A stretch of 64,000 nt of DNA from VAZQ01 sp963827585 (GCA_963827585.1 CAWHCK010000047.1:1-64000); one strand, 5' to 3'. Counted from the stretch's first letter, positions 42,805-52,230 are shown. The notes: generated from the letters alone by a model not told the origin. Numbers and translations are program-made.

Positions 42805-43503
42805 ATGTCGAACGCGCTCGAGCTCGCCGCCGTATCGAAGACGTTCACCATGCACCTGCGCGGCGGCGTGCGCCTGCCGATCGTGACCGGCGTCGAATTC
42901 GTCGTGCGAGAGGGAGAGTGCGCGGTCCTCGCCGGTCCGTCGGGCGCCGGCAAGAGCTCGATCCTGAAGATGATCTTCGGCACCTACCGCTGCGACGAGG
43001 GCAGCATCCTGGTCCGCCACGGCGGCAGCGCGATCGACGTCGCCAGGGCTGAGCCGCGCCGGATTTTGGCGCTGCGCCGGGATGCGCTGAGTCACGTCAG
43101 CCAGTTTCTGCGCGCGGTTCCGCGCGTGGCCGCGATCGATGTGGTGGCCGAACCGCTGGTGATCGCGGGCACGCCGCGGCCGAGCGCCCAACAGAAGGCG
43201 GCCGATCTGCTTCGCCGGCTGAACATCCCGGAGCGGCTCTGGCCGCTGTCGCCGGCGACGTTCTCGGGCGGAGAGCAGCAGCGTGTCAATATCGCGCGCG
43301 GCTTCGTGTCGGACCTGCCGATTCTCCTCCTGGACGAACCCACCGCCTCGCTCGACGCCGGCAACCGCGCGGTCGTCGTCGACCTGGTGTCCGAGAAAAA
43401 GCGCCGCGGCGCGGCCATCGTCGCCATCGTGCACGACGACGATGTTCGCGCGGCGATCGCCGACACCGTCATCGATGTCGGCCGCTTCGCGGCAACGGCC
43501 TAG
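42805..43503 (+). CDS. phnL: Phosphonate C-P lyase system protein PhnL
   Basis: The 232-residue ABC-type ATPase has FTMHLRGGVRLPIVTGVEF, Walker A GPSGAGKSS, SHVSQFLRAVPRVAAIDVVAEPL (characteristic of PhnL), signature FSGGEQQRVNIARG, and Walker B ILLLDEPTASLD. It acts with PhnI in nucleoside-triphosphate handling. GAGG precedes the ATG at 42805. Typical length. Confidence 0.9.
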   Translation: MSNALELAAVSKTFTMHLRGGVRLPIVTGVEFVVREGECAVLAGPSGAGKSSILKMIFGTYRCDEGSILVRHGGSAIDVARAEPRRILALRRDALSHVSQFLRAVPRVAAIDVVAEPLVIAGTPRPSAQQKAADLLRRLNIPERLWPLSPATFSGGEQQRVNIARGFVSDLPILLLDEPTASLDAGNRAVVVDLVSEKKRRGAAIVAIVHDDDVRAAIADTVIDVGRFAATA

Positions 43504-43509
43504 CGTGTC

Positions 43510-44676
43510 ATGAACAGCTGCGGTCTCGTCCTGTCGAACGCCCGCGTCGTTCTCGCCGACCGGGTGATCGCGCCCGGCTGGGTCGCGGTGGTGAACGGGC
43601 TCATCGTCGCCGTCGGCGAGGGCGATGCGGCGGGCCAGACAGCGGCCGATCATGCGGAGGATCTTGCCGGCGATCTTCTCCTTCCCGGCCTGGTCGAGCT
43701 CCATACCGACCATCTCGAGGCGCATTACGTGCCGCGGCCGAAGGTCTACTGGGATCCGGTGGCGGCCGTCGTCTCCTACGACGGCCAGCTTGCGACCTGC
43801 GGCATCACGACCGTGCTCAATTCGCTGCGCGTCTGGCGCGAGCAAGGCGTGGAGGACGTCGACGGACAGGCGGAAATTCTCGCCGGCGCAATTGCGACCG
43901 CGCGGGAGGCGGATCTGCTCCGGATCGAGCACTTCCTGCATCTGCGGTGCGAGCTGCCGATGCCGAGCGTGGTGGAGGAGGCGCGCACGCTGATCGGGCG
44001 GCCGGATGTCCGGTTGCTGTCGCTCATGGATCACACCCCGGGGCAGCGGCAGTTCCGGGACGAGGTGAAGCTGCGAGACTATTACCGGGGCAAGAGCGGC
44101 GGCATGACGGACGCCGAGCTCGACGTGCTGTTTGCCAGGCGCATCGCCCACCAGGCGGCGCACGCCGAGGCGAACCACCGCGACATCGTCGCTCTCGCCC
44201 GCGCCAGCAACACGCCTCTGGCCAGTCACGACGACACGACGCCCGATCATGTCGATGAGGCCATCCGCGACGGCGTGGCGATTGCCGAGTTTCCGACCAC
44301 GGTCGAAGCCGCGCAGGCGCTGCACGCGGCCGGCATCCGCGTCCTGATGGGAGCGCCCAATCTCGTGCGCGGGGGCTCCCATGCCGGCAACGTGGCGACC
44401 GCGGAGCTGGCGCGCGCCGGAGCGCTCGACGTGCTCTCGTCGGACTACGTGCCGGCGAGCCTCTTGATGGCGGCGCTGTACCTGCCCAAGGCGGTCCCGG
44501 GTATTTCTCTGGCAGCGGCGATCCGCACGGTGAGCAAGACCCCCGCCGAGGCCGTCGGCTTGCGCGACCGGGGCGAAATCGCTGTCGGCAAGCGCGCCGA
44601 TCTCATCCGCGTGCGGGTGGTGGGCGATGTGCCGGCGGTGCGAAGCGTGTGGTGCGGCGGTCGACGCGTGGCATGA
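43510..44676 (+). CDS. phnM: RPnTP diphosphatase PhnM
   Basis: The 388-residue amidohydrolase converts alpha-D-ribose 1-phosphonate 5-triphosphate to the 5-phosphate and diphosphate before C-P cleavage. Motifs: LPGLVELHTDHLEAHYVPRPKVYW (HxD metal ligands), IEHFLHLRCELP, LMDHTPGQRQFRD, ASHDDTTPDHVDEA, EFPTTVEAAQAL, GAPNLVRGGSHAGNV, LSSDYVPASLL. It is intact, unlike the copy at 36264. It overlaps phnN by four bases. Confidence 0.95.
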   Translation: MNSCGLVLSNARVVLADRVIAPGWVAVVNGLIVAVGEGDAAGQTAADHAEDLAGDLLLPGLVELHTDHLEAHYVPRPKVYWDPVAAVVSYDGQLATCGITTVLNSLRVWREQGVEDVDGQAEILAGAIATAREADLLRIEHFLHLRCELPMPSVVEEARTLIGRPDVRLLSLMDHTPGQRQFRDEVKLRDYYRGKSGGMTDAELDVLFARRIAHQAAHAEANHRDIVALARASNTPLASHDDTTPDHVDEAIRDGVAIAEFPTTVEAAQALHAAGIRVLMGAPNLVRGGSHAGNVATAELARAGALDVLSSDYVPASLLMAALYLPKAVPGISLAAAIRTVSKTPAEAVGLRDRGEIAVGKRADLIRVRVVGDVPAVRSVWCGGRRVA

Positions 44677-45284
44677 GCTGGATCGCGACAGCTTTGCGGT
44701 GGCGGAAGCCCCGCCCGAAACTGATCGGCCCGGGGCGCCTGGTGCTGGTGGTGGGACCGAGCGGCGCCGGCAAGGATACCTTGATCGCGCGCGCTCGCGC
44801 GGCCTGCCATGGCGATGCCACCGTGGTTTTTCCGAAGCAAATCGTGACCCGGCCGCCGTCGCTGTTCGAGGACAATGAATTCATGTCGGAGACCGCCTTC
44901 GAGCAGGCTGCGGCCAAGGGCGCCTTTGCCTTCTGGTGGCGCGCGCACGGCCACCTGTACGGAATTCCGCTCACGGTCGACTTCGACATCGAAACGGGCC
45001 GGACGGTGGTTTGCAACGTATCGCGCACCGTCGTCGCCGCTGCGCGGGCGCGTTATGCCAATGTTGTTGCCGTGCTCGTAACCGCCCCGGCGGACGTGCT
45101 CGGCGCCCGCCTGGCGGCGCGCGGGCGGGCGAGCGACGGCCCGGTCGCGGAGCGAATGAAAAGCGTCGAACTGTCGCGCGACCAGTTGCGGCCCGACGTC
45201 ATCATCGACAATGTCGGCGAGCCCGAGCTTGGCGCGCGCAAGCTCCTCGACGCCGTCTATGCCACCGGCGTCCTCGCCAGTTGA
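44673..45284 (+). CDS. phnN: Ribose 1,5-bisphosphate phosphokinase PhnN
   Basis: The 203-residue product of the P-loop kinase (guanylate-kinase-like) fold has GRLVLVVGPSGAGKDTLIARA (Walker A), VTRPP, AFAFWWRAHGHLYGIPLTV, and VVCNVSRTVVAAARARY, the PhnN signature pattern. It phosphorylates ribose 1,5-bisphosphate to PRPP. ATG 44673 overlaps the phnM stop; the longer frame upstream lies in phnM. Last gene of the plus-strand arm. Confidence 0.9.
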   Translation: MSWIATALRWRKPRPKLIGPGRLVLVVGPSGAGKDTLIARARAACHGDATVVFPKQIVTRPPSLFEDNEFMSETAFEQAAAKGAFAFWWRAHGHLYGIPLTVDFDIETGRTVVCNVSRTVVAAARARYANVVAVLVTAPADVLGARLAARGRASDGPVAERMKSVELSRDQLRPDVIIDNVGEPELGARKLLDAVYATGVLAS

Positions 45285-45412
45285 AGCCTGCGCGGTCGTG
45301 TCGCGCGTAGCCGGAACGCGGATGTGCCTGTATAAGAAAACGAAACAACGGCCACGCCTCCGCGATGGCCGGGCAGGCACGGTTCGCCGCCGTGGACCGA
45401 GGGAGGGAACGG

Positions 45413-46387
45413 ATGTTCACGCGACGCGGGCTGCTTGCCGTCTCCGGCATCGTCTTGCTGACCTGCACCATCGACGCGACGGCGCAGGAGTGGCCGCAGC
45501 GGCCGATTCGCGTTGTCGTCGCGTTCGGACCCGGCGGCGGCACCGACATCGTGGGCCGCATCATCGCGCAGTCGATGCAGGAAAGGCTCGGTCAGCCGGT
45601 CGTGATCGAGAACCGGCCGGGCGCCGGCGGCACGTTGGGCAACGAAGCCGTCGCCCGCGCCGACAAGGACGGCTACACGCTGGGCATCATGACTGCCGGC
45701 CAGATCATCGCCGCCGCGACGAGCAAGTCGCCGCGTTACGATACGCTCACGGCGTTCGATCCAGTTTCGCAGGTCGCGACCGCGGGCCTGATCATCGTCA
45801 CGCGTCCCGACTTCCCGGCCAACAACGTGAAGGACTTGATCGCCGCGGCAAAGGCCAGCCCCGGCAAGCTCTCGTTCGCCAGCCCGGGCTTCGGCGCCAC
45901 CCAGCATCTGACCGGGGAGCTGTTTCGGCAGACCGCCGGCATCAATATCCTGCACGTGCCGTTCCGCACCTCGCCGGAGGCGATGTCGGCGGTGCTCGGC
46001 CGCCAGGTCGACGTGCTGTTCGACACCGTCTCGGCGGTGCTGGGCCAGGTCCAGTCCGGCCAGCTCAAGGCGCTGGCGGTCACCGGCAAGGACCGGTTTC
46101 CCGCAGTGCCCGACGTGCCGGCGGCGATCGAATCCGGAATGCTTCCCGGCTACGATGTGACCACCTGGTACGGCTTCTTCGCGCCGCGCGGCACGCCACC
46201 CGAGGTCATCGCCAAGCTCAACAAGACCATCAACGACATTTTGACCGAGCAGGCGGTGCAGGAGCGGCTGACCAAGGCCGGCGTCGTCGTGCGCGGCTCC
46301 ACCGCCGATGCGTTCGGCAAGTTCATGGCGAACGAGTTCGCGCGCTGGAATGCGGTGCGCGAGGCAGCCGGCATCCCGCAGCAATAG
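45413..46387 (+). CDS. Tripartite tricarboxylate transporter (Bug) binding protein
   Basis: The 324-residue precursor begins MFTRRGLLAVSGIVLLTC (signal), GGGAGG upstream. Bug/TctC features: WPQRPIRVVVAFGPGGGTDIVGRIIA, VVIENRPGAGGTLGNEAVA, ASPGKLSFASPGFGATQHLTGELF, and WYGFFAPRGTPPEVIAKLN. Bug proteins bind carboxylates or other small compounds in the periplasm, usually for a TctAB permease, which is not in the window. Confidence 0.9.
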   Translation: MFTRRGLLAVSGIVLLTCTIDATAQEWPQRPIRVVVAFGPGGGTDIVGRIIAQSMQERLGQPVVIENRPGAGGTLGNEAVARADKDGYTLGIMTAGQIIAAATSKSPRYDTLTAFDPVSQVATAGLIIVTRPDFPANNVKDLIAAAKASPGKLSFASPGFGATQHLTGELFRQTAGINILHVPFRTSPEAMSAVLGRQVDVLFDTVSAVLGQVQSGQLKALAVTGKDRFPAVPDVPAAIESGMLPGYDVTTWYGFFAPRGTPPEVIAKLNKTINDILTEQAVQERLTKAGVVVRGSTADAFGKFMANEFARWNAVREAAGIPQQ

Positions 46388-46461
46388 CCCCGCCGGCGGT
46401 GCCGAGCTATCGCGCTTTCGCAAACATGCTAGAAATCCAGACCATCGCCGCAACACAACGG

Positions 46462-47547
46462 ATGGCGGGAATGAACGGAGAGACGAGCTTCGATCCATCG
46501 CGGTCGCGATCGCACCGGCGTGCCGGCCGGTCGGCGGCCCGCGCAGCCTTCGCGGTGCGCGGGCGAGCCTGGTTGCTCGGGCTGATCGCGGTCGTGATTT
46601 CGGGCCTTGTTGCCGCCGGCGGCGCTGCGGTCGCCCAAAGCTATCCCACAGCGCCGGTCAAGCTGATCGTCACCACCGGCGCCGGCGGGGCTCCGGACGT
46701 GATCGCGCGCATCGTGGCGGAAGGCCTGTCGCGGCGCTGGGGCCAGCAGGTGTTCGTCGCCAACCATCCGGGCGCGGCCGGCTCGATCGGCATGAAGGTG
46801 GCCGGCGCTGCACCGCCGGACGGATACACGCTCCTGTTCGCGCTGTCGTCGAGCTTCGTCGCGCTGCCCGAGATCGCGAAAGACTACCCCTACGACCTCG
46901 TGCGGGACTTCGTGTCGATCGGCTTCGTGTGCGAGCAGCCGATGGCGATCGCGGTGCCACCCTCCCTCGGCGTCGGCACGCTCGGCCAGCTGATCGACTA
47001 CGTGAAGAAGCGGCCCGGCGAGGTCAATGTCGCCGTGCTCAGCCGCGGCGGCATTCCGCATCTGACCGCCGAATGGATCAAGCTCGCCGCCGGCCTGGAA
47101 TGGACGTCGATCAACTATCCCGGCACGCCGGCCGGCCTGAGCGACGTCATGGGCGGGCGCGTGCAGGTGATCATGGACGGCCTGCCGAGCCTTGCCGGCT
47201 CGATCAGCGGCGGCCAGCTCAAGCTGCTCGCCGTCGGCTCCGCCGCGCGCCTGCCCAACCAGCCGGACACGCCGACCATCGCCGAAACGCTGCCTGCGAT
47301 CCCGCGCGCGCTCGGCTTCTTCGCCCTGATGGGACCACCCGGCACGCCCGAAGCGGTCGCCAGGAAGACCAGCGACGACCTGCGCGCGGTGCTGAGCGAG
47401 CCGGCCACGAAAAAGCGCTTCGAAGACATCGCAAGCTACGTCAATCCCATGTCGGGCGCGGAGCTGCTGGCCTATATTCGGACCGAGCAGGCGCTCTGGA
47501 AGCCGGTGATCGAGCAGATCTCGACCTTCAAAGCCGCACCCAAGTGA
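46462..47547 (+). CDS. Tripartite tricarboxylate transporter (Bug) binding protein
   Basis: The product of about 360 residues has a long N-terminus with a membrane signal segment (RAWLLGLIAVVISGLVAAGGAAVA) followed by YPTAPVKLIVTTGAGGAPDVIARIVAEGL, VANHPGAAGSIGMKVAGAAPPDGYTL and GFFALMGPPGTPEAVARK. ATG 46462 or 46471. A second paralog in tandem with 45413, only about 40 % alike by eye, so probably with a different ligand. Confidence 0.85.
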   Translation: MAGMNGETSFDPSRSRSHRRAGRSAARAAFAVRGRAWLLGLIAVVISGLVAAGGAAVAQSYPTAPVKLIVTTGAGGAPDVIARIVAEGLSRRWGQQVFVANHPGAAGSIGMKVAGAAPPDGYTLLFALSSSFVALPEIAKDYPYDLVRDFVSIGFVCEQPMAIAVPPSLGVGTLGQLIDYVKKRPGEVNVAVLSRGGIPHLTAEWIKLAAGLEWTSINYPGTPAGLSDVMGGRVQVIMDGLPSLAGSISGGQLKLLAVGSAARLPNQPDTPTIAETLPAIPRALGFFALMGPPGTPEAVARKTSDDLRAVLSEPATKKRFEDIASYVNPMSGAELLAYIRTEQALWKPVIEQISTFKAAPK

Positions 47548-47593
47548 CGCTCACGTTCGCAAACTCCCGCGCCTCATTTCGCCATAGCCCACC

Positions 47594-47971
47594 CTAAGGG
47601 CTCTCGCGCAGGACATCGACCGCGACGCGGTGGGCCTCGTTCGCCGCCGGAATTCCGCAATACATGGCGACAAGAAGCAGGATGTCCTGAATCTCTTCGG
47701 CGCTGCAGCCGTTGGTGAGCGCGCCCTTGATGTGGACGCGAAGCTCGTTGGTGCGTCCGGCGCCCGCCATCATCGCGACCATGGCCAGCGATTTGGTCGC
47801 CAGCGGCAACGCCGGCCGGCTCCAGACATCCCCGTAGGCATAGGCGTTGATGATGTTCTGCAACGGCTCGCCGAACGCGCCGAATGCATTCATGCGCTTC
47901 GCGACGGCGTCATGGCCGAACATGTCCTGGCGAAGCTTCAGGCCTTTTTCATAGAGCTCGCGCGTATCCAT
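47594..47971 (-). CDS. Carboxymuconolactone decarboxylase family protein
   Basis: The 125-residue all-helical protein has the CMD pattern: MNAFGAFGEPLQNIINAYAYGDVWSRPALPLATKSLAMVAMM, ELRVHIKGALTNGCSAEEIQDILLLVAMYCGIPAANEAH. Family members include PcaC and AhpD-like enzymes. The first part of the CxxC pair of AhpD is missing (NGCS only), so a decarboxylase-like role is more likely than peroxidase. Stands alone, convergent with the Bug gene. Confidence 0.8.
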   Translation of the reverse strand: MDTRELYEKGLKLRQDMFGHDAVAKRMNAFGAFGEPLQNIINAYAYGDVWSRPALPLATKSLAMVAMMAGAGRTNELRVHIKGALTNGCSAEEIQDILLLVAMYCGIPAANEAHRVAVDVLRESP

Positions 47972-48090
47972 TGTTCTCTCCGGCAGTGCGATCGAGGGAA
48001 GGCCAGATTGGCTGGGGCTATCCTCCCACCCTCGTTGAGCCTAGCATTGCAAGGTCTCAGGGAACGCAAGCATCCGAAGAAAAAGGAATC

Positions 48091-49332
48091 ATGTTCATGG
48101 CCGCGTTCGACTTCGCGCCCCTGCTGCGCGCCGGATTGCCGGCACCGGCAGTGAAATGGACGGGGTTTCCCAAGTACAACTTCATCGGGGGCAACAACGA
48201 TCCGGATCATGTCCCGGTCGATGGCCTGCTCGCCGCGGCAAACGCCGTGCTCGGGCGCGAGGGCACGACCTTGGCGAGCTACGGCCTCGAAAGCGGGCCG
48301 CTCGGCTATCGCCCGCTGCGCGAATTTCTGGCCGCCAAGCTCGCGCGCACGGCGGGCATTTCCTGTACGCCCGACGAGGTCCTGATCACTTCGGGGTCGT
48401 TGCAGGGGCTCGATCTGGTCAACGGGCTCTTGCTCGCCCCGGGCGACACTGTGCTCATCGAGCGGGACAGCTACCAGGGCTCGCTGAACCGGCTGGCGCG
48501 GCTCGGGGTCGAGACGGTGGGCATCCCGCTCGACGGTCAAGGCATGCGCATCGATGCGGTGGAGGCGGCGCTCGAGGATCTCGCGCGCCGCGGCGTCCGC
48601 GCCAAATACATCTACACCATTCCGACCGTGCAGAACCCGACCGGCACCGTCATGCCGGAACAGCGCCGCTTCGACCTGCTGCGGCTGTCGGAACGCTACG
48701 CAGTGCCGATCTTCGAGGACGACTGCTACGCCGATCTCACCTGGGATGGCCGGCGGCCGCGGGCGCTCTACGCCATGAGCGAGCACGGCGGCGTCATCCA
48801 CATCGGCTCCTTTTCCAAGTCGATCGCGCCGGCGCTGCGGGTCGGCTACATCGTGGCGCCGTGGGACGTGCTCGCTCGTATCCTTCCGCTCAAGACCGAC
48901 GCCGGCTCCGGCGCGCTCGAGCAGATGGTGCTGGGCGAGTTTTGCGCGCAGCACTTCGGCGAGCACGTGCCGAAGCTGACGCGCGGTCTGCGGACGAAGC
49001 TCGATACATTGATGGAATCGCTTGCCGAGCATTTCGGGACCGCGGCCGAGTTCGACGATCCGGAAGGTGGAATCTTCCTGTGGGTGACGCTGCCGGACGC
49101 CGTGGACACCTCGAGGCTGGCGCAGGCGGCGCTGGCGAGCGGGGTGGCGATCAATCCGGGCGCCGAATGGTCGACCGACAAAGCGCACGGCAAGCGCCGG
49201 TTGCGGCTGTGCTTTGCCAATCCCTCGACGCAGGCGATTCGCGAGGGCGTGGCCGTGCTCGCCGAGGTCTGCCGGCGGGAATTCGGCGTGCCGAGCAGGA
49301 TCGCCAATGTGGAGCGACGGGCGAGGGTGTAG
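48091..49332 (+). CDS. PLP-dependent aminotransferase (2-aminoadipate/MocR-like class I)
   Basis: The 413-residue enzyme of fold type I has FIGGNNDPDHVPVDGLLAAA, SYGLESGPLGYRPLREFLAAKLAR, ITSGSLQGLDLVNGLL, YTIPTVQNPTGTVMP, FEDDCYADLTWDG, and the PLP-binding Lys in IGSFSKSIAPALRVGY. No DNA-binding domain, so a free aminotransferase acting on an alpha-amino acid. AAAAGGA precedes ATG 48091; the frame extends further upstream without support. Confidence 0.85.
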   Translation: MFMAAFDFAPLLRAGLPAPAVKWTGFPKYNFIGGNNDPDHVPVDGLLAAANAVLGREGTTLASYGLESGPLGYRPLREFLAAKLARTAGISCTPDEVLITSGSLQGLDLVNGLLLAPGDTVLIERDSYQGSLNRLARLGVETVGIPLDGQGMRIDAVEAALEDLARRGVRAKYIYTIPTVQNPTGTVMPEQRRFDLLRLSERYAVPIFEDDCYADLTWDGRRPRALYAMSEHGGVIHIGSFSKSIAPALRVGYIVAPWDVLARILPLKTDAGSGALEQMVLGEFCAQHFGEHVPKLTRGLRTKLDTLMESLAEHFGTAAEFDDPEGGIFLWVTLPDAVDTSRLAQAALASGVAINPGAEWSTDKAHGKRRLRLCFANPSTQAIREGVAVLAEVCRREFGVPSRIANVERRARV

Positions 49333-49353
49333 CTCCTCACCAATCCCTCGTTT

Positions 49354-49454
49354 GTCATTCCGGGGCGCGCCGAAGGCGCGAGCCCGGAATCCATAATCCT
49401 AGGCAGTGGTTATGGATTCCGGGCTCCCTCGCTGCGCTCGGGCCCCGGAATGAC
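49354..49454. repeat. Long palindromic dispersed element
   Basis: Starts GTCATTCCGGGGCGCGC and ends CCCCGGAATGAC, with inner arms AGCCCGGAATCCATAA and TATGGATTCCGGGCT. It can form a hairpin of about 100 bases. This is the familiar intergenic palindrome of Bradyrhizobium/Rhodopseudomonas genomes, here between two convergent genes, possibly also terminating both. Confidence 0.8.
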
Positions 49455-49490
49455 GGCAGAGAAATTGGTGCGATTCGACCGGGATCAGGT

Positions 49491-50690
49491 CTAGATCACC
49501 TTCGCCTGGCGCAGCTCGGCAATGGCCTTGTCGTCGAGGCCAAGCTCGCCGAGGATTTCCTCGTTGTGCTGGCCGAGCGTCGGCGGCGGACGCCGCACCG
49601 AGCAGGCCGTCTCGGAAAACTTGAATGGAATCCCGAGCATCTTCAGCGCGCCGATGGTGCGGTGCTCCACCGTCTCGATCATGTCGCGGGCCGCAGTGTG
49701 CGGATCGTCGAGCGCCTCGGCGACCGAGTTGATCTTTCCGCAGGGAACTCCCACTGCCTTGAGCTTGGCCAGCCAGATATCCGCGTCGTCATGGGACAGC
49801 GCCTCGTTGATCAGTCCGTCGATCGCGGTCCGGTTCTCGACCCGCGCGCGATTGCTGACGAAGCGCTCGTCCGTTGCCCATTCCGAATGGCCGAGCACCT
49901 CGGCGGTGCGCTCGAACTGGCGCTCGTTTCCGATCCCGATCGCGATCATCCCGTCCGCCGCGTGGTAAGTCGTGTACGGCACGATGCTCGGATGCCCGTT
50001 GCCGAAGCGGCCGGCGTTGCGGCCGGCGGTGAGATAGCTCGAGGCGACGTTGATGAGCATCGCGAGCGAGGTTTCGTAGAGCGAGAGCTCGACCTTCTGG
50101 CCCTTGCCGGTGCGATGGCGGGCATTGAGCGCCGCGAGGATGGAGCTGCATGCGAGCATGCCGGTGCACACGTCGACGATCGCGACGCCGTATTTCGTCG
50201 GCCCGCCGTCCGGCTCGCCGCAGATGCTCATGAGCCCGGATTCCGCCTGCAAGATGAAATCATAGCCGGGAAGCGCCGCCTTGGGGCCGGTCGAGCCGTA
50301 GCCGGTGATGGAACAGCGGATGAGGCGCGGGGCGTGTTGCTCGAACCATGGGTCGGTGAAGCCCCATTTCTCCAGCGTGCCGATCCTGAAGTTGTCGATC
50401 AGCACGTCGGCCTTCTCGACCAGCCCGGCAAGTACCTGCTGCCCTGCCGGCACCGCCATGTTGAGCGTCAGCGAGCGTTTGTTGCGGTTGATGCCGAGAA
50501 AATACGCGGACTCGCCGGCGACGAACGGCGGGCCCCAGCCGCGGGTATCGTCGCCCTTGTCGGGAGGCTCGACCTTGATCACGTCGGCGCCCATGTCGCC
50601 CAGCATCATGCTGCAGAGGGGACCCGCCAGGATGCGGGTCAGATCGACCACGCGAATCCCGGCGAGCGGGCCGTTGGCGGCGTCACTCAT
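49491..50690 (-). CDS. CaiB/BaiF-family (class III) CoA-transferase
   Basis: The 399-residue protein has the class III CoA-transferase pattern: PLAGIRVVDLTRILAGPLCSMMLGDMGADVIKVEPPDKGDDTRGWGPPF, the catalytic Asp in YDFILQAESGLMSICGEPDG, VDVCTGMLACSSILAAL, SIVPYTTYHAADGMIAIGIGNERQF. It moves CoA between carboxylic acids. It overlaps the hydratase frame by a few bases, so the two are probably one transcript (hydratase first). Confidence 0.9.
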   Translation of the reverse strand: MSDAANGPLAGIRVVDLTRILAGPLCSMMLGDMGADVIKVEPPDKGDDTRGWGPPFVAGESAYFLGINRNKRSLTLNMAVPAGQQVLAGLVEKADVLIDNFRIGTLEKWGFTDPWFEQHAPRLIRCSITGYGSTGPKAALPGYDFILQAESGLMSICGEPDGGPTKYGVAIVDVCTGMLACSSILAALNARHRTGKGQKVELSLYETSLAMLINVASSYLTAGRNAGRFGNGHPSIVPYTTYHAADGMIAIGIGNERQFERTAEVLGHSEWATDERFVSNRARVENRTAIDGLINEALSHDDADIWLAKLKAVGVPCGKINSVAEALDDPHTAARDMIETVEHRTIGALKMLGIPFKFSETACSVRRPPPTLGQHNEEILGELGLDDKAIAELRQAKVI

Positions 50691-50717
50691 AGCTTACGTC
50701 CTGGTTCTGTCTGGTTG

Positions 50718-51623
50718 TCACTTCCCGCGCATCGACGGCGGCGCATTGAGATCCTTGGCGCAGCCGTCGAGATACTCTTCCAGGCTCGCGCTTGTTGCGC
50801 ATGCGGAATTTCTGGAAATCGGGTTTGCGTCCGGCGAGGAAGGCATCCATGCCTTCGAGGCTTTCTTCGGAGCCCCACACATGGGCCAGCAATTCCATGC
50901 CGTGCTGCCACGAGGCGTACAGCAGATCCGACTCGAAGTTCAGGCTCTTCTTGGTCATTCGCAGGGTCTGCGGGCTATGCCCTTTGATGGTCTCGCACCA
51001 GGCCAGCGTCTCCTTGCGTAGCTCGGCCTGGGGCACGCATTTGTTGATGAGGCCGATCGCGACCGCTTCCTTCGCGCTGAAGCGCCGCGCGCAGAAGATC
51101 ATTTCGCGCGCGAGCCGCTCGCCGATGATGCGGGGCAGATATTGCGTCGCGCCGACGGTCGGGCAGGCGCCGACGCGCGCGCCGGTCTGGCCGAGGACCG
51201 CGTTATCGGACGCGATCACCAGGTCGCACCACAAGGCGAGCTCGTGGCCGCCGCCCATGCACCAGCCGTTGACCATGGCGATGACCGGGATCGGCAGGCC
51301 GCGGATGGTCATGGCGAGCCCCTGCATGCGGTCGTTCCACATGGCGCCGTTCACGAAGGTGAGGCGCTTCATGGCGTAGAAGTCGCCGCCCGCGGAAAAA
51401 GCCTTGTCGCCGGCGCCGGTCACGACCGCGCAGGCGATCGAGGGGTCGTCGCGCGTCGATTTGAGCGCGTCGGTAAGCTCGTCCAGCGTCTGCTCGCGGA
51501 ACGCGTTGAGCACGCGCGGCCGGTTGATGGTCACCCACGCAACCTGATCCTTGACCTCGTACAGAATATCGCCGTAGTGCCGCGCGCTCGCGCGCGTTTC
51601 TTCGCTGCGGGCTTTTTCGCCAT
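50718..51623 (-). CDS. Enoyl-CoA hydratase/isomerase family, two apparent frameshifts
   Basis: Main body is a crotonase: VTINRPRVLNAFREQTLDEL, SIACAVVTGAGDKAFSAGGDFYAMK, MVNGWCMGGGHELALWCDLVIAS, GQTGARVGACPTVGATQYLPRIIGERLAREM. Near 51590 a likely one-base loss separates the start (MAKKPAAKKRARA) from ARHYGDILYEVKDQVAW; near 50783 one extra C separates MRNKRE from LEEYLDGCAKDLNAPPSMRGK and the stop at 50718. The two shifts cancel: 301 residues in total, normal for the family. The conserved glutamates of the active site are not both present (G-x-G variants), so naphthoyl-CoA synthase-like or dehydratase-like roles are possible. Confidence 0.7.
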
Positions 51624-51729
51624 TTACGCTCTCGCTCCCTTCCGCTTCGTGGCATCATAGGCGTTGCGCGTTGCCGCGAGCAAGTTTGCGCATCGGCAGT
51701 GGTCGGGCCGGAAGAAGGAGATGCGCGCA

Positions 51730-52230
51730 ATGCAGGACTTGATCGGACGCGCCGATGGGGCCGCTCGTCTGCTGAAGGCACGCGGCGAAACGGTGGTGGT
51801 GGCGGAATCCTCGACCGGCGGGCTGATTTCGGCGGCGTTGCTGGCCTTGCCGGGTGCATCCGCATATTTCCTGGGAGGCGCGGTCGTGTACACCCGGGTC
51901 GCGCGCGGCGCGCTGCTGGACCTGCCGGATATATCGGCGCTGGGCATGCGCGCCTCGACCGAGGCTTACGCGCTGCTGCTGGCGCAGACCGCGCGGCAAC
52001 GCTTCGGGGCGAGCTGGGCCCTGGCCGAGAGCGGAGCCGCCGGCCCGACCGGAAATCGCTACGGCGACGCCGCCGGCCATAGCTGCATCGCGGTTGCGGG
52101 CGCAAGCGAGCGCGCGCTCACGCTCGAAACCGGCAGCAGCGATCGGGTCGCCAACATGCAGGCATTCAGCGCGGCCGCGCTCGACCTGCTTGGGGATGTC
52201 CTGGCGACACAGACCGGCAAGACCGGTTGA
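51730..52230 (+). CDS. CinA C-terminal domain (nicotinamide-nucleotide amidohydrolase-like)
   Basis: The 166-residue protein is the stand-alone CinA C-domain (PncC type): LLKARGETVVVAESSTGGLISAALLALPGASAYFLGGAVVYT, ALAESGAAGPTGNRYG and AGHSCIAVAG. PncC enzymes deamidate NMN. The AESSTGG nucleophile motif is intact. ATG 51730 has GAAGGAG nine bases upstream; ATG 51721 directly abuts that site, so it is less likely. Confidence 0.85.
   Translation: MQDLIGRADGAARLLKARGETVVVAESSTGGLISAALLALPGASAYFLGGAVVYTRVARGALLDLPDISALGMRASTEAYALLLAQTARQRFGASWALAESGAAGPTGNRYGDAAGHSCIAVAGASERALTLETGSSDRVANMQAFSAAALDLLGDVLATQTGKTG

Noticed and set aside
45211..47547. Single 778-codon Bug protein
   Set aside because: Upstream half is a shadow of the first Bug gene in another frame; the real second Bug gene starts at 46462 or 46471.
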